The notes: a model not told the origin generated them from the letters alone. A stretch of 61,894 bases of DNA from an uncultured Rhodospirillaceae bacterium (GCA_903941105.1 CAJANL010000285.1:1-61894), one strand, 5' to 3'; counted from the stretch's first letter, positions 35,865 to 44,822 are shown. Numbers and translations: made by a program.

Positions 35865-37634
35865 ATGACCGACTCGTCCACCGTTAAGCCCGCCTTCGCC
35901 ATCCGCCGCGTCCTGCTGCTGCTGGTGACCCTGGTGGCATCGGTGCTGGTGGCGTCGGCCGTGGTTTTCCTGGTCCACCTGCGCAATCTTCTGATCGAGG
36001 ACGCTTCGCGGCGGGTGATGGATACGGCGCGCCTGCTGCAGGAACATGTCGGCCGCACCCTGGGGGCAACCAACTTCGTGGTGGGCCGGGTGGTCGAACT
36101 GGCCAAGCGGCACAGTGTCGACGAATTGGCCAACTCGGCCGAGGTGCACCGCCAGATAAGTGCCCTGACCGCCGGCTTGCCGGAACGGGGCAGCCTGTGG
36201 CTGTTCGGCCCCGACGGCCAACTGCTGGCCAGCTCCATCGAGTTCCCCCTGAAGCGGAGGACCTCCGCCACCGACCGTATCTGGTACAAATCCCTCCAGG
36301 CCGGTGCGGATCGGGTGGTGGGGCCGTTGATGATGGGCCGCTACGACATCCGTCTCGTCTTCACCTACAACCGTCGCATCGTGGACGCCGACGGCAGTTT
36401 CCGCGGCACCGCTTCGGCCGGTCTCGACGCCACCTATTTTACCGATTTCTACCGCTCGTTCGGGCTTGGCGCCAACGGCAATACCGTCGTCGCCGACCTG
36501 GAGGGCAGGGTGATGCTGCGGCAGCCCGATCCCGGGCGCTGGCTGGAAACGTCCATCGCCAATGGCCCGCTGATGCGGGCGCAGCGCGAGAGCCCCGAGG
36601 GCATCATCCGGGCGGCCTCGCCGCTCGACGATATCGAGCGCCTTGTCGGCTATCGCACCCTGCCGGAATACGGACTGGTGGTGGCCTCGGGCATCGCCGT
36701 GTCCGACGTTCTGGAAGAGTGGCGCAAGACCGCGTTGGGCATAGCGCTGCTTCTGGCCGTCGCCCTGGGGGCTTTGGCTGGGCTCACTGTTCTGGCACTG
36801 CGCGGTCTGACGCGCGAGCACCGCATCCTGCTGGGGCTGGAGGAGGTGGTGCAGAAGCGCACCGAGGAGGCGCGCGAGCAGGCTGAGCAGGCCCGATTGG
36901 CCAACGACAGCAAGACCCGCTTTCTTGCCGCCGCCAGCCACGACCTGCGCCAGCCGCTGCAGGCCGCAGGCATGTTCACCGAGGCGCTGGCGGTGAGGGT
37001 GCAGGATCCCGGACAGCTTGTGATGGTGGATAAGCTGCGCCAGAGCATCGAGGCCACCAACACCCTGTTGACGACGCTGCTCGACGTTTCCGCACTGGAG
37101 GCGGCACGGTTGAAACCCGCCTTCACCACCTTCGCCATCTGGCCGCTGTTGTCGGGCTTGGCCGGTCAGTACGAGCCCGAGGCGGCGGCGCGCGGGCTGG
37201 AAATCCGGGTGGTGCCGAACCGGGCGCGCATTGTCAGTGATCCGGTCCTGCTCGAACGCCTGCTGCGCAACCTGCTGGTCAACGCCCTGCGCTATACCGA
37301 TAGCGGCCGCGTGCTGCTGGGCTGCCGCCGTCATGGCGACCAACTGGCGGTGGTGGTGGCCGATTCGGGCATCGGCATCTCGGCGGACAAGCTGGACCTC
37401 ATCTTCGAGGACTTCACCCGCATCGACGTCCCCGGCCGCAACACCAACATGTCCAAGGGCCTTGGCCTGGGCCTGGGCGTGGTCCGCCGCATGGGGGCCT
37501 TGTTGGGGCATCCGTTGATGGTCCGCTCTCACCCGGGCACGGGGTCGGTTTTCGGCGTCATCGTGCCAGTGGTGGAGGGGGGGGAGAAAAGGCGGGAGCC
37601 GTCATACGAGACCGGCGAACTTGCGCAGTTCTGA
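35865..37634 (+). CDS. Membrane sensor histidine kinase
   Basis: This 589-residue protein has an N-terminal helix (about 14-37), a periplasmic dCACHE-like sensor (about 40-285), a second helix (about 286-309), a coiled coil, a HisKA dimerisation domain with the H box ASHDLRQPLQA (about 353-363), and a HATPase domain with N box LLVNALRYT and G boxes GIGIS and GLGLG. It lacks a receiver domain. No response regulator is next to it in the window, so it is an orphan here. The H box style (HDLRQPL) belongs to hybrid-type kinases. Confidence 0.9.
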   Translation: MTDSSTVKPAFAIRRVLLLLVTLVASVLVASAVVFLVHLRNLLIEDASRRVMDTARLLQEHVGRTLGATNFVVGRVVELAKRHSVDELANSAEVHRQISALTAGLPERGSLWLFGPDGQLLASSIEFPLKRRTSATDRIWYKSLQAGADRVVGPLMMGRYDIRLVFTYNRRIVDADGSFRGTASAGLDATYFTDFYRSFGLGANGNTVVADLEGRVMLRQPDPGRWLETSIANGPLMRAQRESPEGIIRAASPLDDIERLVGYRTLPEYGLVVASGIAVSDVLEEWRKTALGIALLLAVALGALAGLTVLALRGLTREHRILLGLEEVVQKRTEEAREQAEQARLANDSKTRFLAAASHDLRQPLQAAGMFTEALAVRVQDPGQLVMVDKLRQSIEATNTLLTTLLDVSALEAARLKPAFTTFAIWPLLSGLAGQYEPEAAARGLEIRVVPNRARIVSDPVLLERLLRNLLVNALRYTDSGRVLLGCRRHGDQLAVVVADSGIGISADKLDLIFEDFTRIDVPGRNTNMSKGLGLGLGVVRRMGALLGHPLMVRSHPGTGSVFGVIVPVVEGGEKRREPSYETGELAQF

Positions 37635-37886
37635 GCCGAACCCCGCACCTGTTCCTCCCCCCTCCGCCCCGCGCTTGGTTACGGTCCACCGTCCCTTTGA
37701 CCGTCTTGCCCGCGTCGTCGCCTGACGGATCAACCAGCGTGTACTGAAGACATGAGTGCCGATGCGGCTACGCCAAGCCGCTTCGCGGGAGATTGCCGGA
37801 TGCCGGGGGATCTGGCAATTTTGGCAATAAAGGTGGCGAGGCCCTTGCCAGCGGTCTCGCCACCCCCTTATATTCTGCGCTCCGGC
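37635..37886. other. Intergenic region before the tRNA-Gly scar
   Basis: No gene or convincing reading frame is visible between the kinase stop and the broken tRNA. The interval holds a direct GGCAA repeat near 37813-37826 and, at its right end, the tRNA-type promoter described below. Its base composition is lower in GC than the flanking genes. Confidence 0.5.
37845..37874 (+). promoter_or_regulatory. Sigma-70-like promoter for the tRNA-Gly 5' half
   Basis: TTGCCA at 37845-37850 and TATATT at 37869-37874 are separated by 18 nt. The broken tRNA begins 12 nt after the -10 box, as expected for a tRNA promoter. It would now drive the integrase fragment. Confidence 0.65.
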
Positions 37887-37924
37887 GCGGGTGTAGCTCA
37901 ATGGTAGAGCAGAAGATTCCAAGC
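37887..37924 (+). pseudogene. tRNA-Gly 5' half, broken in the anticodon arm
   Basis: The first 29 nt (37887-37915) are identical to the 5' end of the intact tRNA-Gly(CCC) at 38954-38982. The next nine nt resemble its anticodon loop with two changes (ATTCCAAGC versus CTTCCCAAGC). After 37924 all similarity ends and no 3' half follows on this strand. It is a tRNA pseudogene and looks like one end of an old integration event. Confidence 0.85.
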
Positions 37925-38045
37925 AAAACCTAAAGTTGTAATTTTCCTTCAGCGATATCAATGACTTAGCCCTGGACTGAAAGCCAAGGCAGAGTTATTT
38001 CGACCGTCTTTACCACTCTGACGAGTAAAGAGGCGGCGAAACGGT

Positions 38046-38384
38046 ATGGCAAACATCCGCAAGCGTGGCGATAGCTGGCAAGCCAAGGTTCAACGCAAAG
38101 GCATGCCGGTTCTTTACCAAACCTTCGCCAAAAAATCCGACGCGGCAGTTTGGGCACGGCAGCTTGAAGCGTCCATTGACCGTGGTGAAACGCCCGACGA
38201 GGTCGGGCCGATGGCGACCACCACGTTTGGCGAACTGATTGCCCGCTGCCAAGCGGAAGTGACAGTCACGAAGCGAAGTGCCCGGCAGGAGAATTACCGC
38301 ATGAAGCGGTTCCTGGCCCACCCCATGAGCAAGCTTCACCTGAAGGATTTGACCACCGGTGTCTTTGCGGGATACCGAACTTGA
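38046..38384 (+). pseudogene. Tyrosine-recombinase (integrase) N-terminal fragment 1
   Basis: The 112-residue frame begins MANIRKRGDSWQAKV, the arm-type DNA-binding domain of phage/ICE integrases, and continues into the start of the core-binding domain, ending ...LTTGVFAGYRT. A full integrase of this type has about 330-400 residues; the catalytic domain with the R-H-R-Y tetrad is absent. It lies about 120 nt after the broken tRNA-Gly. It is homologous to fragment 2 at 39147-39530, which stops at nearly the same position. Possibly it could act as a DNA-binding peptide, but the simplest reading is decay. Confidence 0.8.
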
Positions 38385-38799
38385 CCAGGGCCGGCTTCGG
38401 CCTCCAGGAAGCCGGAACACGCCGTTCCCGGTCAGTTGCTGTTCGGGCTCGCCCTTCAGTCGGTGCGATCAAGCTCCACCTCCCGAAAAGCAGCAGGCCA
38501 AACAAGGATGCGGCCCAATATGTGACGACCTTGCTTCATTGGCATGCATCTGAACGGCTGGACGGCCATGGAACGTCGTCTTTCAGCCTCTGCAAACTGG
38601 TGGATGTACCCGGCGGGGTCATTCATGACGCCCCAAAGGCGATGACCCGCCGCCGTACCGACATTGAAGCGGCTTGCCAAGAAATAGCTATTCTGTGGCC
38701 CCACCTGTAGGAAACTGCTGAACCTTCCCGGAAAATTGAAAGGCACAGTCGCACGGTCGGTTAAGCCCAGCGTGGCCGAAACCGTCTTCTTGCCACGAT
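38385..38799. other. Degenerate integrative-element DNA
   Basis: No gene can be confidently called. A plus-strand TTG frame (38381-38710, 109 codons) and a minus-strand ATG frame (38456-38746, 96 codons) overlap almost completely; neither resembles a family I know and at most one can be real. The stretch is less GC-rich than its surroundings, which fits transferred DNA. Confidence 0.45.
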
Positions 38800-38838
38800 T
38801 GGGGCGGGGGAAGGGAATCTAACCCTCGGCGGAAGCTT
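38800..38838 (-). pseudogene. Inverted, degenerate tRNA-Gly 3' half
   Basis: Read on the minus strand, this 39-nt stretch matches the last 39 nt of the intact tRNA-Gly(CCC), including the T arm and CCA, at 34 of 39 positions. It is in inverted orientation relative to that gene, 115 nt upstream of it. One of the five changes alters the acceptor stem and one alters the T loop, so it is not functional. It is probably an attachment-site remnant. Confidence 0.8.
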
Positions 38839-38877
38839 AAAAAAGCCGCCACTCTTCTGCCACTCCGAATGCCGGAC

Positions 38878-38905
38878 TTGCCTAAAAACGGGCATCTGGC
38901 ATAAT
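38878..38905 (+). promoter_or_regulatory. Promoter of the intact tRNA-Gly(CCC)
   Basis: TTGCCT at 38878-38883 and CATAAT at 38900-38905 are 16 nt apart. The expected transcript would start near 38912 and carry a leader of about 42 nt, which includes the hairpin at 38921-38944. Confidence 0.5.
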
Positions 38906-38920
38906 GCCGGTCCCCACGCA

Positions 38921-38944
38921 GAAATGGCTGTTTTCAGCCATTTC
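38921..38944. repeat. Perfect 10-bp palindrome in the tRNA-Gly leader
   Basis: GAAATGGCTG and CAGCCATTTC flank a TTTT loop, ten nt before the tRNA start. It could help 5' processing of the tRNA or be part of an attachment site. Confidence 0.7.
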
Positions 38945-38953
38945 CATGATAGG

Positions 38954-39027
38954 GCGGGTGTAGCTCAATGGTAGAGCAGAAGCTTCCCAAGCTTACGACG
39001 AGGGTTCGATTCCCTTCACCCGCTCCA
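38954..39027 (+). tRNA. tRNA-Gly(CCC)
   Basis: The 74-nt gene (with encoded CCA) starts GCGGGTGTAGC and ends CACCCGCTCCA with full acceptor pairing. The anticodon loop TTCCCAA gives CCC. The T loop GGTTCGATTCC is intact. It is immediately followed by integrase fragment 2 and preceded by the inverted half copy, showing that this gene has been used as an integration target. Confidence 0.95.
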
Positions 39028-39146
39028 AGCCCATCTCCTAACGTTTTCAACACGTTAGTGAGCCAGCCTCTCGGGCGTTAAGCCGCCAAAAACCCCTGAA
39101 TCAGCCGCTTTGTCACAGTTTTGGCACAGCGAGGGCTGATTCAACC

Positions 39147-39530
39147 TTGGCAAGCATCAGAAAACGCTCGGGAAATTGGCAGGCTCAAATTCGCCGTGCC
39201 GATCAAAAAACGCTTTCGAGAACGTTCTTGAGGAAGGCGGATGCGGTCGCCTGGGCGCGCGCCAAGGAGGCTGAACTCGACGTAGCGGAGGAATCCGCGC
39301 ATGTGGTCGAACTGGCTTCAACCACGCTTGCCGACCTGATTGAACGGTATCGGGACACGGTCACCCCCACGAAGAAGAGCGCCTACCAAGAGCGGTATCG
39401 GCTCAACAGGTTGCTGCGGCATCCCGTCTGCAAACTCACCCTGGATCGGCTGACCACTGGCGCCTTTGCCCGCTACCGTGATGAAAGGCTTCAAAGCGTT
39501 GGTTCGCCGGGATGCACCACCGCTCTCTAA
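39147..39530 (+). pseudogene. Tyrosine-recombinase (integrase) N-terminal fragment 2
   Basis: The frame starts at TTG (MASIRKRSGNWQAQI) and encodes 127 residues. It aligns with fragment 1 along its whole length (SIRKR/NIRKR, TLADLIERY/TFGELIARC, KLTLDRLTTGAFARYRD/KLHLKDLTTGVFAGYRT), then leaves the family sequence about ten residues later. The catalytic domain is missing. It begins 120 nt after the intact tRNA-Gly, the standard position for an integrase whose element used that tRNA. Confidence 0.8.
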
Positions 39531-39611
39531 GGCGACGGCGCCATATTTGTCGGCAACACGGCTTTCCCCATGGGTTGTCTGGCGTGGTCGCGGACGTAGG
39601 GCCCGGTCACG

Positions 39612-39636
39612 GTCCCCGCCTTGATACGGCGGGGAC
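39612..39636. terminator. Hairpin after the hypothetical gene of the pyr operon
   Basis: The 9-bp arms GTCCCCGCC and GGCGGGGAC are perfect around a 7-nt loop, just downstream of the minus-strand gene stop at 39641. There is no T-run, so termination is not certain. Confidence 0.5.
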
Positions 39637-39640
39637 AACG

Positions 39641-39955
39641 CTAATCCGCCGTGTCGAGATAATCGGCCAAGGCATTCAGCGTTGCGGCGAGAAGGCGGTG
39701 GTCGCCGCCGGCCACCACGGGGCGGAGCATGGCAGCAGCCTCGTCGCCGAGCAGTTCCGCCGCCCGCAGCGCGGCGACGAAGCCGTCCGCCTCCAGCGCG
39801 ACGCTGGCCGGCCGCCAAAGCCGGTGCCGGCCGCCCTTGCCCTCGCGCTCGATGCAGTCGGCCAGGGCCTCCTCGGCGGGGCGCTTGCGATGGATCTCGA
39901 ACGCCAGGGCGCGGATGAAGCGCACCTTTTCGGAGGAATTATCGTTTCGGCTCAT
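39641..39955 (-). CDS. Hypothetical protein, last gene of pyr-plsY operon
   Basis: This 104-residue soluble, mostly helical protein (MSRNDNSSEKVRFIRAL...) is not recognised. It overlaps the cupin gene by 4 nt (ATGA), so it belongs to the pyrB-pyrC'-plsY-cupin transcript. It contains no Cys and no membrane segment. The degenerate integrase region begins about 110 nt downstream, so this gene marks the border of the core genome. Confidence 0.7.
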   Translation of the reverse strand: MSRNDNSSEKVRFIRALAFEIHRKRPAEEALADCIEREGKGGRHRLWRPASVALEADGFVAALRAAELLGDEAAAMLRPVVAGGDHRLLAATLNALADYLDTAD

Positions 39956-40308
39956 GGTGATCCTTCAGACGTTTGCGGCTCGGCATGCAACGCCAGCCAT
40001 ACCGTAGGCTGATCCGCCACGGTCCATTCGACCCGGTGACGGCAGTGGGCCGGCAGCAGCAGCCAGTCACCGGGAACCAGCGCGCGCGCGTTCGCCTCGC
40101 CGTCGATGAGGACCTTGGCGGCGCCTTGCAGGACGACCACCCACTCGTTCTCGGCCTGATCGTACCACTGCCCCGGCGGGGTCGCCTGACCGGTGGAGAC
40201 GATGCGCAGCAATCGGAAGCGCCCACCCGCCAGCAGCTCGTCGAAGCGCTCGTCGGGCAACCGGGTGGGAAGGTCGGCGAACAGGCTGCCGCCCGAGGGG
40301 GTGCTCAC
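39952..40308 (-). CDS. Cupin-domain protein
   Basis: The GTG start at 40308 lies in a GTGA overlap with plsY and gives 118 residues. The central part is a small cupin barrel: GQWYDQAENEWVVVLQG, VLIDGE and PGDWLLLPAHCRHRVEW, which supply the two cupin motifs. In motif 1 the usual His pair is replaced (WYDQAENEW), so metal binding may be weakened; His residues remain in motif 2. Function unknown. Its place after plsY is conserved-looking operon context only. Confidence 0.78.
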   Translation of the reverse strand: MSTPSGGSLFADLPTRLPDERFDELLAGGRFRLLRIVSTGQATPPGQWYDQAENEWVVVLQGAAKVLIDGEANARALVPGDWLLLPAHCRHRVEWTVADQPTVWLALHAEPQTSEGSP

Positions 40309-40891
40309 CCCGTCTTGCCCCCGATGCGCGGCTCCTCGCCCCGGATCAGGCGGATGATGTTGGCCTTGTGGCGGATGAAGCCGAGGATGGCGAGGCCGGC
40401 GGCCATCAGGGCGTATTGGGGGCCGGCGAAGTACAGGGCGAACCCCGGCGACAGCGCCAGCGCCACCAGCGCCGACAGCGACGAGATGCGGAACACCGCC
40501 GCCACCGCCAGCCAGGTGCCGACGCAGGCCAGCCCCACCGGCCACGACACCGCGAACAGGGTGCCCAGCGTGGTGGCGACGCCCTTGCCGCCCTTGAACC
40601 CCAGCCAGACGGGGAAATTGTGGCCGAGCACGGCGGCGAAGCCCGCCACCAGCATGCCGGCCTCGTCCGCCAGCACGAGGGCCAGCAGGGCGGCGGCGGC
40701 GCCCTTGCCGCCGTCCAGCAGCAGGGTGGCCAGCGCCAGACCCTTGTGGCCGGTGCGCAGCACGTTGGTGGCGCCGATGTTGCCCGAGCCGATGGCGCGG
40801 ATATCGCCCAGCCCGGCCGCCTTGGTCAGCACCAGACCGAACGGCACCGAGCCCAGCAGGTAGCCGGCGATGGCGGCCAACAGCAAGATGA

Positions 40892-40895
<4 letters not shown>
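40305..40895 (-). CDS. plsY: Glycerol-3-phosphate acyltransferase PlsY
   Basis: This 196-residue membrane protein has five hydrophobic segments and all three PlsY motifs: GSVPFGL, GSGNIGATNVLR (about residues 36-47) and GGKGVATTLG (about 103-112). It transfers acyl from acyl-phosphate to glycerol-3-phosphate. It overlaps pyrC' and the cupin gene by 4 nt each. The pairing of plsY with pyr genes is common in alphaproteobacteria. Confidence 0.95.
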
Positions 40896-42192
<1,297 letters not shown>

Positions 42193-42193
<1 letters not shown>

Positions 42194-43146
42194 CAGACGG
42201 CCTCCCCGCTGCGGGGAATGTGGCGGGTGAGCAGGTCGAGGCAGGCCATGCGCACCGCCACTCCCATCTCCACCTGCTCGCGGATCAGCGAGCGTTCCAC
42301 GTCGTCGGCCACGTCGGAGTCGATCTCGACGCCGCGGTTCATGGGACCCGGGTGCATGATCACCGCGTCTGGCTTGGCCATGGCCAGCTTCTCGCGATCG
42401 AGGCCGAAGAAGTGGAAATATTCGCGGATCGACGGGATGAAGTTGCCGCGCATGCGCTCGTTCTGGATGCGCAGCATCATGATGACGTCCACCTCGGCCA
42501 AGCCCTTGCGCATGTCGTGGAACACCTCGACCCCCAGGCGGTCGATGGCGGTGGGCACCAGGGTGCGCGGCCCGATCACCCGCACCCGTGCCCCCATGGC
42601 GTTCAGCAGATAGATGTTCGAGCGGGCCACCCGGCTGTGCAGCACGTCGCCGCAGATGGCCACCGTCAGCCCCGACAGCGCCCCCTTGCGGCGGCGGATG
42701 GTGAGCGCGTCGAGCAGGGCCTGGGTGGGATGCTCGTGGCTGCCGTCGCCGCCGTTGATGACGGCGCAGTTGACCTTCTCCGACAGCAGCTTGACCGCGC
42801 CCGAGTCGGGGTGGCGCACCACCAGCACGTCGAGGTGCATGGCGTTCAGCGTCATGGCGGTGTCGATCAGGGTCTCGCCCTTCTGCACCGACGAGGCCGC
42901 CGCCTGCATGTTGATGACGTCGGCGCCCAGCCTTTTCCCCGCCAGCTCGAACGAGGTGCGGGTGCGCGTCGAGTTCTCGAAGAACAGGTTGATGACGGTG
43001 CGACCGCGCAGCAGGTTCTTGCGCTTGTCGAGGGAGCGGTTCTGCAGGACATAGCCTTCGGCCAGGTCGAGCAGGGCGGTGATCTCCTCGGGGCCCAGGC
43101 CCTGGATGCCGAGGAGATGACGGTGCGGAAAGCAGTCTTGGGTCAT
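42193..43146 (-). CDS. pyrB: Aspartate carbamoyltransferase catalytic subunit
   Basis: This 317-residue ATCase has the carbamoyl-phosphate loop [11 protein letters not shown] (about residues 53-63) and the HPTQALLDA motif near 137-145. It catalyses the first committed pyrimidine step. It begins [12 protein letters not shown]. The start has no ribosome-binding site and lies only 8 nt after a -10 box, so the mRNA is probably leaderless. No regulatory pyrI gene is next to it; the PyrC' partner is translationally coupled. Confidence 0.96.
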
Positions 43147-43154
43147 GAGGGGGC

Positions 43155-43183
43155 ACTATATGTTGCGCGCCTCCCGCCCGCAA
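43155..43183 (-). promoter_or_regulatory. pyrB promoter, probable leaderless mRNA
   Basis: On the minus strand TTGCGG and TATAGT are 17 nt apart (43183-43178 and 43160-43155). The -10 box ends 8 nt before the pyrB ATG, so transcription should start at or within a few nt of the ATG. The intervening bases are a C-run. Confidence 0.7.
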
Positions 43184-43211
43184 GGTGGCGCACGGGGGGG
43201 ATTGATAGCCC

Positions 43212-43240
43212 CTGACAATCCCGCCGCATTCCGCTATTGC
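43212..43240 (+). promoter_or_regulatory. ubiA promoter, probable leaderless mRNA
   Basis: CTGACA (43212-43217) and TATTGC (43235-43240) are 17 nt apart. The -10 box ends 8 nt before the ubiA ATG, the same geometry as the divergent pyrB promoter. No ribosome-binding site precedes the ATG. Confidence 0.6.
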
Positions 43241-43248
43241 TGATACCC

Positions 43249-44163
43249 ATGAGCACCGCCTCCTCCCTCAGCGGCGACATTCCCGTCGGCAACTGGATCG
43301 ACCGCCGGGTGCCGGCGTGCGTCCGGCCCTATCTGCGGCTGATGCGGCTCGACCGGCCCATCGGGACCTGGCTGCTGTTGTTCCCCGGCTGGTGGAGCAT
43401 GGCGCTGGCCTCGGAGGGGCTGCCCAGCCCGTGGCTGTTCCTGCTGTTCGCCATCGGTGCTGTGGTGATGCGCGGCGCCGGCTGCACCTTCAACGACTGG
43501 GCCGACCGCGATTTCGACGGCCGTGTCGCCCGCACCGCCTCGCGTCCCATCCCCTCGGGCGAGGTCAGCCCCATGCGGGCGCTGGCGTTCCTGGGGCTGC
43601 AATTGGCGGTGGGTCTGCTGGTGCTGCTGCAACTGAACGGCTTCGCCATCATGGTGGGGACGGCCTCGCTGTTGCTGGTGTTCCCCTATCCCTTCATGAA
43701 GCGCATCACCTATTGGCCGCAGGCCTGGCTGGGGCTGACCTTCAATTGGGGCGCCTTGCTGGGCTGGGCGGCGGTGACCGGCGAGTTGGCGCTGCCGCCG
43801 CTGCTGCTGTACGCCGCCGGGCTGTTCTGGACCCTGGGCTATGACACCATCTATGCCCATCAGGACAAGGAGGACGACGCCCTGATCGGGGTGAAGTCCA
43901 CCGCGCTGGCCCTGGGCGCCGCCACGCCCAGGTGGCTATGGCGGTTCTATGGGCTGGCCCTGGCGCTGATCGCCGCCGCCGGAGCCCTGGCGGGGCTGTC
44001 CTGGCCGTTCTGGCCCCTCCTGGCGCTGGCGGCTGGCCAACTGGCCTGGCAGGCGGCGACGGTGGATTGCGACGACGGCGCCGACTGCCTGAGAAAGTTC
44101 AAGTCCAACCGCTGGTTCGGCTGGCTGTTGCTGGCGGCCATCGTGGCGGGGCGGCTGGGGTGA
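43249..44163 (+). CDS. ubiA: 4-hydroxybenzoate polyprenyltransferase UbiA
   Basis: This 304-residue membrane protein has about eight hydrophobic segments and both Asp-rich prenyl-diphosphate motifs: NDWADRDFDGRVART (about residues 84-98) and DTIYAHQDKEDD (about 200-211). It joins the polyprenyl tail to 4-hydroxybenzoate in ubiquinone synthesis. The ATG at 43249 was preferred over an upstream TTG. The following methyltransferase starts at GTG within a GTGA overlap. Confidence 0.94.
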   Translation: MSTASSLSGDIPVGNWIDRRVPACVRPYLRLMRLDRPIGTWLLLFPGWWSMALASEGLPSPWLFLLFAIGAVVMRGAGCTFNDWADRDFDGRVARTASRPIPSGEVSPMRALAFLGLQLAVGLLVLLQLNGFAIMVGTASLLLVFPYPFMKRITYWPQAWLGLTFNWGALLGWAAVTGELALPPLLLYAAGLFWTLGYDTIYAHQDKEDDALIGVKSTALALGAATPRWLWRFYGLALALIAAAGALAGLSWPFWPLLALAAGQLAWQAATVDCDDGADCLRKFKSNRWFGWLLLAAIVAGRLG

Positions 44164-44807
44164 GCACCGACCACGCCGCCTTCATCCGCGCCAACGCAGC
44201 GAAATCGTGCGCGCCCGCCTGCCCCGAGGTCAAGCTGTGGCTGGCCACCGAGGTGACGCCGCTGTGGCAGGCCACCGAGGCGGTATTGGAGCAGAACAAC
44301 CTGCCGCCGCCCTATTGGGCCTTCTGCTGGGCCGGCGGGCAGGCGCTGACCCGCTATGTGCTCGACACGCCGGGGCTGGTGGAGGGATTGCGGGTGCTCG
44401 ACTTCGCCGCCGGCTGCGGTTCCAGCGCGGTGGCGGCGGCGATGCGCGGCGCCGCCCGGGTCGAGGCGGCCGAGATCGATGATTTCGCGGTGGCGGCGAT
44501 CCAGCTCAATGCCGGACTCAATGGCGTGGCGGTGGCAGCGGCCTGCGGCGATGTGGTGGGGCAGCCCAATCGCTGGGACGTGGTGGTGGCCGGTGACGTC
44601 TGCTACGAGCGTCCCATGACCGAGCATATCTGGCCGTGGCTGAAGCGGATGGCGGCCGAGGGCGCCACCGTGCTGATGGCCGATCCCGGCCGCGCCTACC
44701 TGCCCAGGCACGGCCTGCTCAAGCTGGCTGCCTATACCGTCGCCACCAGTCTCGACCTCGAAGACCGCACCAGCCGCGAGGTGGGCATCTACCGCATCGT
44801 CGGGTAG
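44160..44807 (+). CDS. ETF-beta lysine methyltransferase homologue
   Basis: This 215-residue class I SAM methyltransferase resembles METTL20/ETFBKMT over its length: PPYWAFCWAGGQALTRYVL, motif I VLDFAAGCGSSAVAA (about residues 80-94), EIDDFAVAAIQLN, GDVCYERPM and ADPGRAYLPRHGL. Alphaproteobacterial members are known to methylate lysines on the electron transfer flavoprotein beta subunit. It is coupled to ubiA by a 4-nt overlap. The ETF accepts electrons from the acyl-CoA dehydrogenases encoded 7-11 kb away. Confidence 0.82.
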   Translation: MSTDHAAFIRANAAKSCAPACPEVKLWLATEVTPLWQATEAVLEQNNLPPPYWAFCWAGGQALTRYVLDTPGLVEGLRVLDFAAGCGSSAVAAAMRGAARVEAAEIDDFAVAAIQLNAGLNGVAVAAACGDVVGQPNRWDVVVAGDVCYERPMTEHIWPWLKRMAAEGATVLMADPGRAYLPRHGLLKLAAYTVATSLDLEDRTSREVGIYRIVG

Positions 44808-44822
44808 ATGCCCGGTGCAATT

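Noticed and set aside
38381..38746. Two overlapping reading frames of about 100 codons on opposite strands
   Set aside because: Neither resembles a known protein or has a good ribosome-binding site; they are described only as degenerate element DNA.
37887..38838. A split tRNA made from the 5' half at 37887 and the inverted 3' half at 38800
   Set aside because: The halves carry mutations in the acceptor stem, T loop and anticodon arm, and split tRNAs of this kind are not known in bacteria; decay is simpler.
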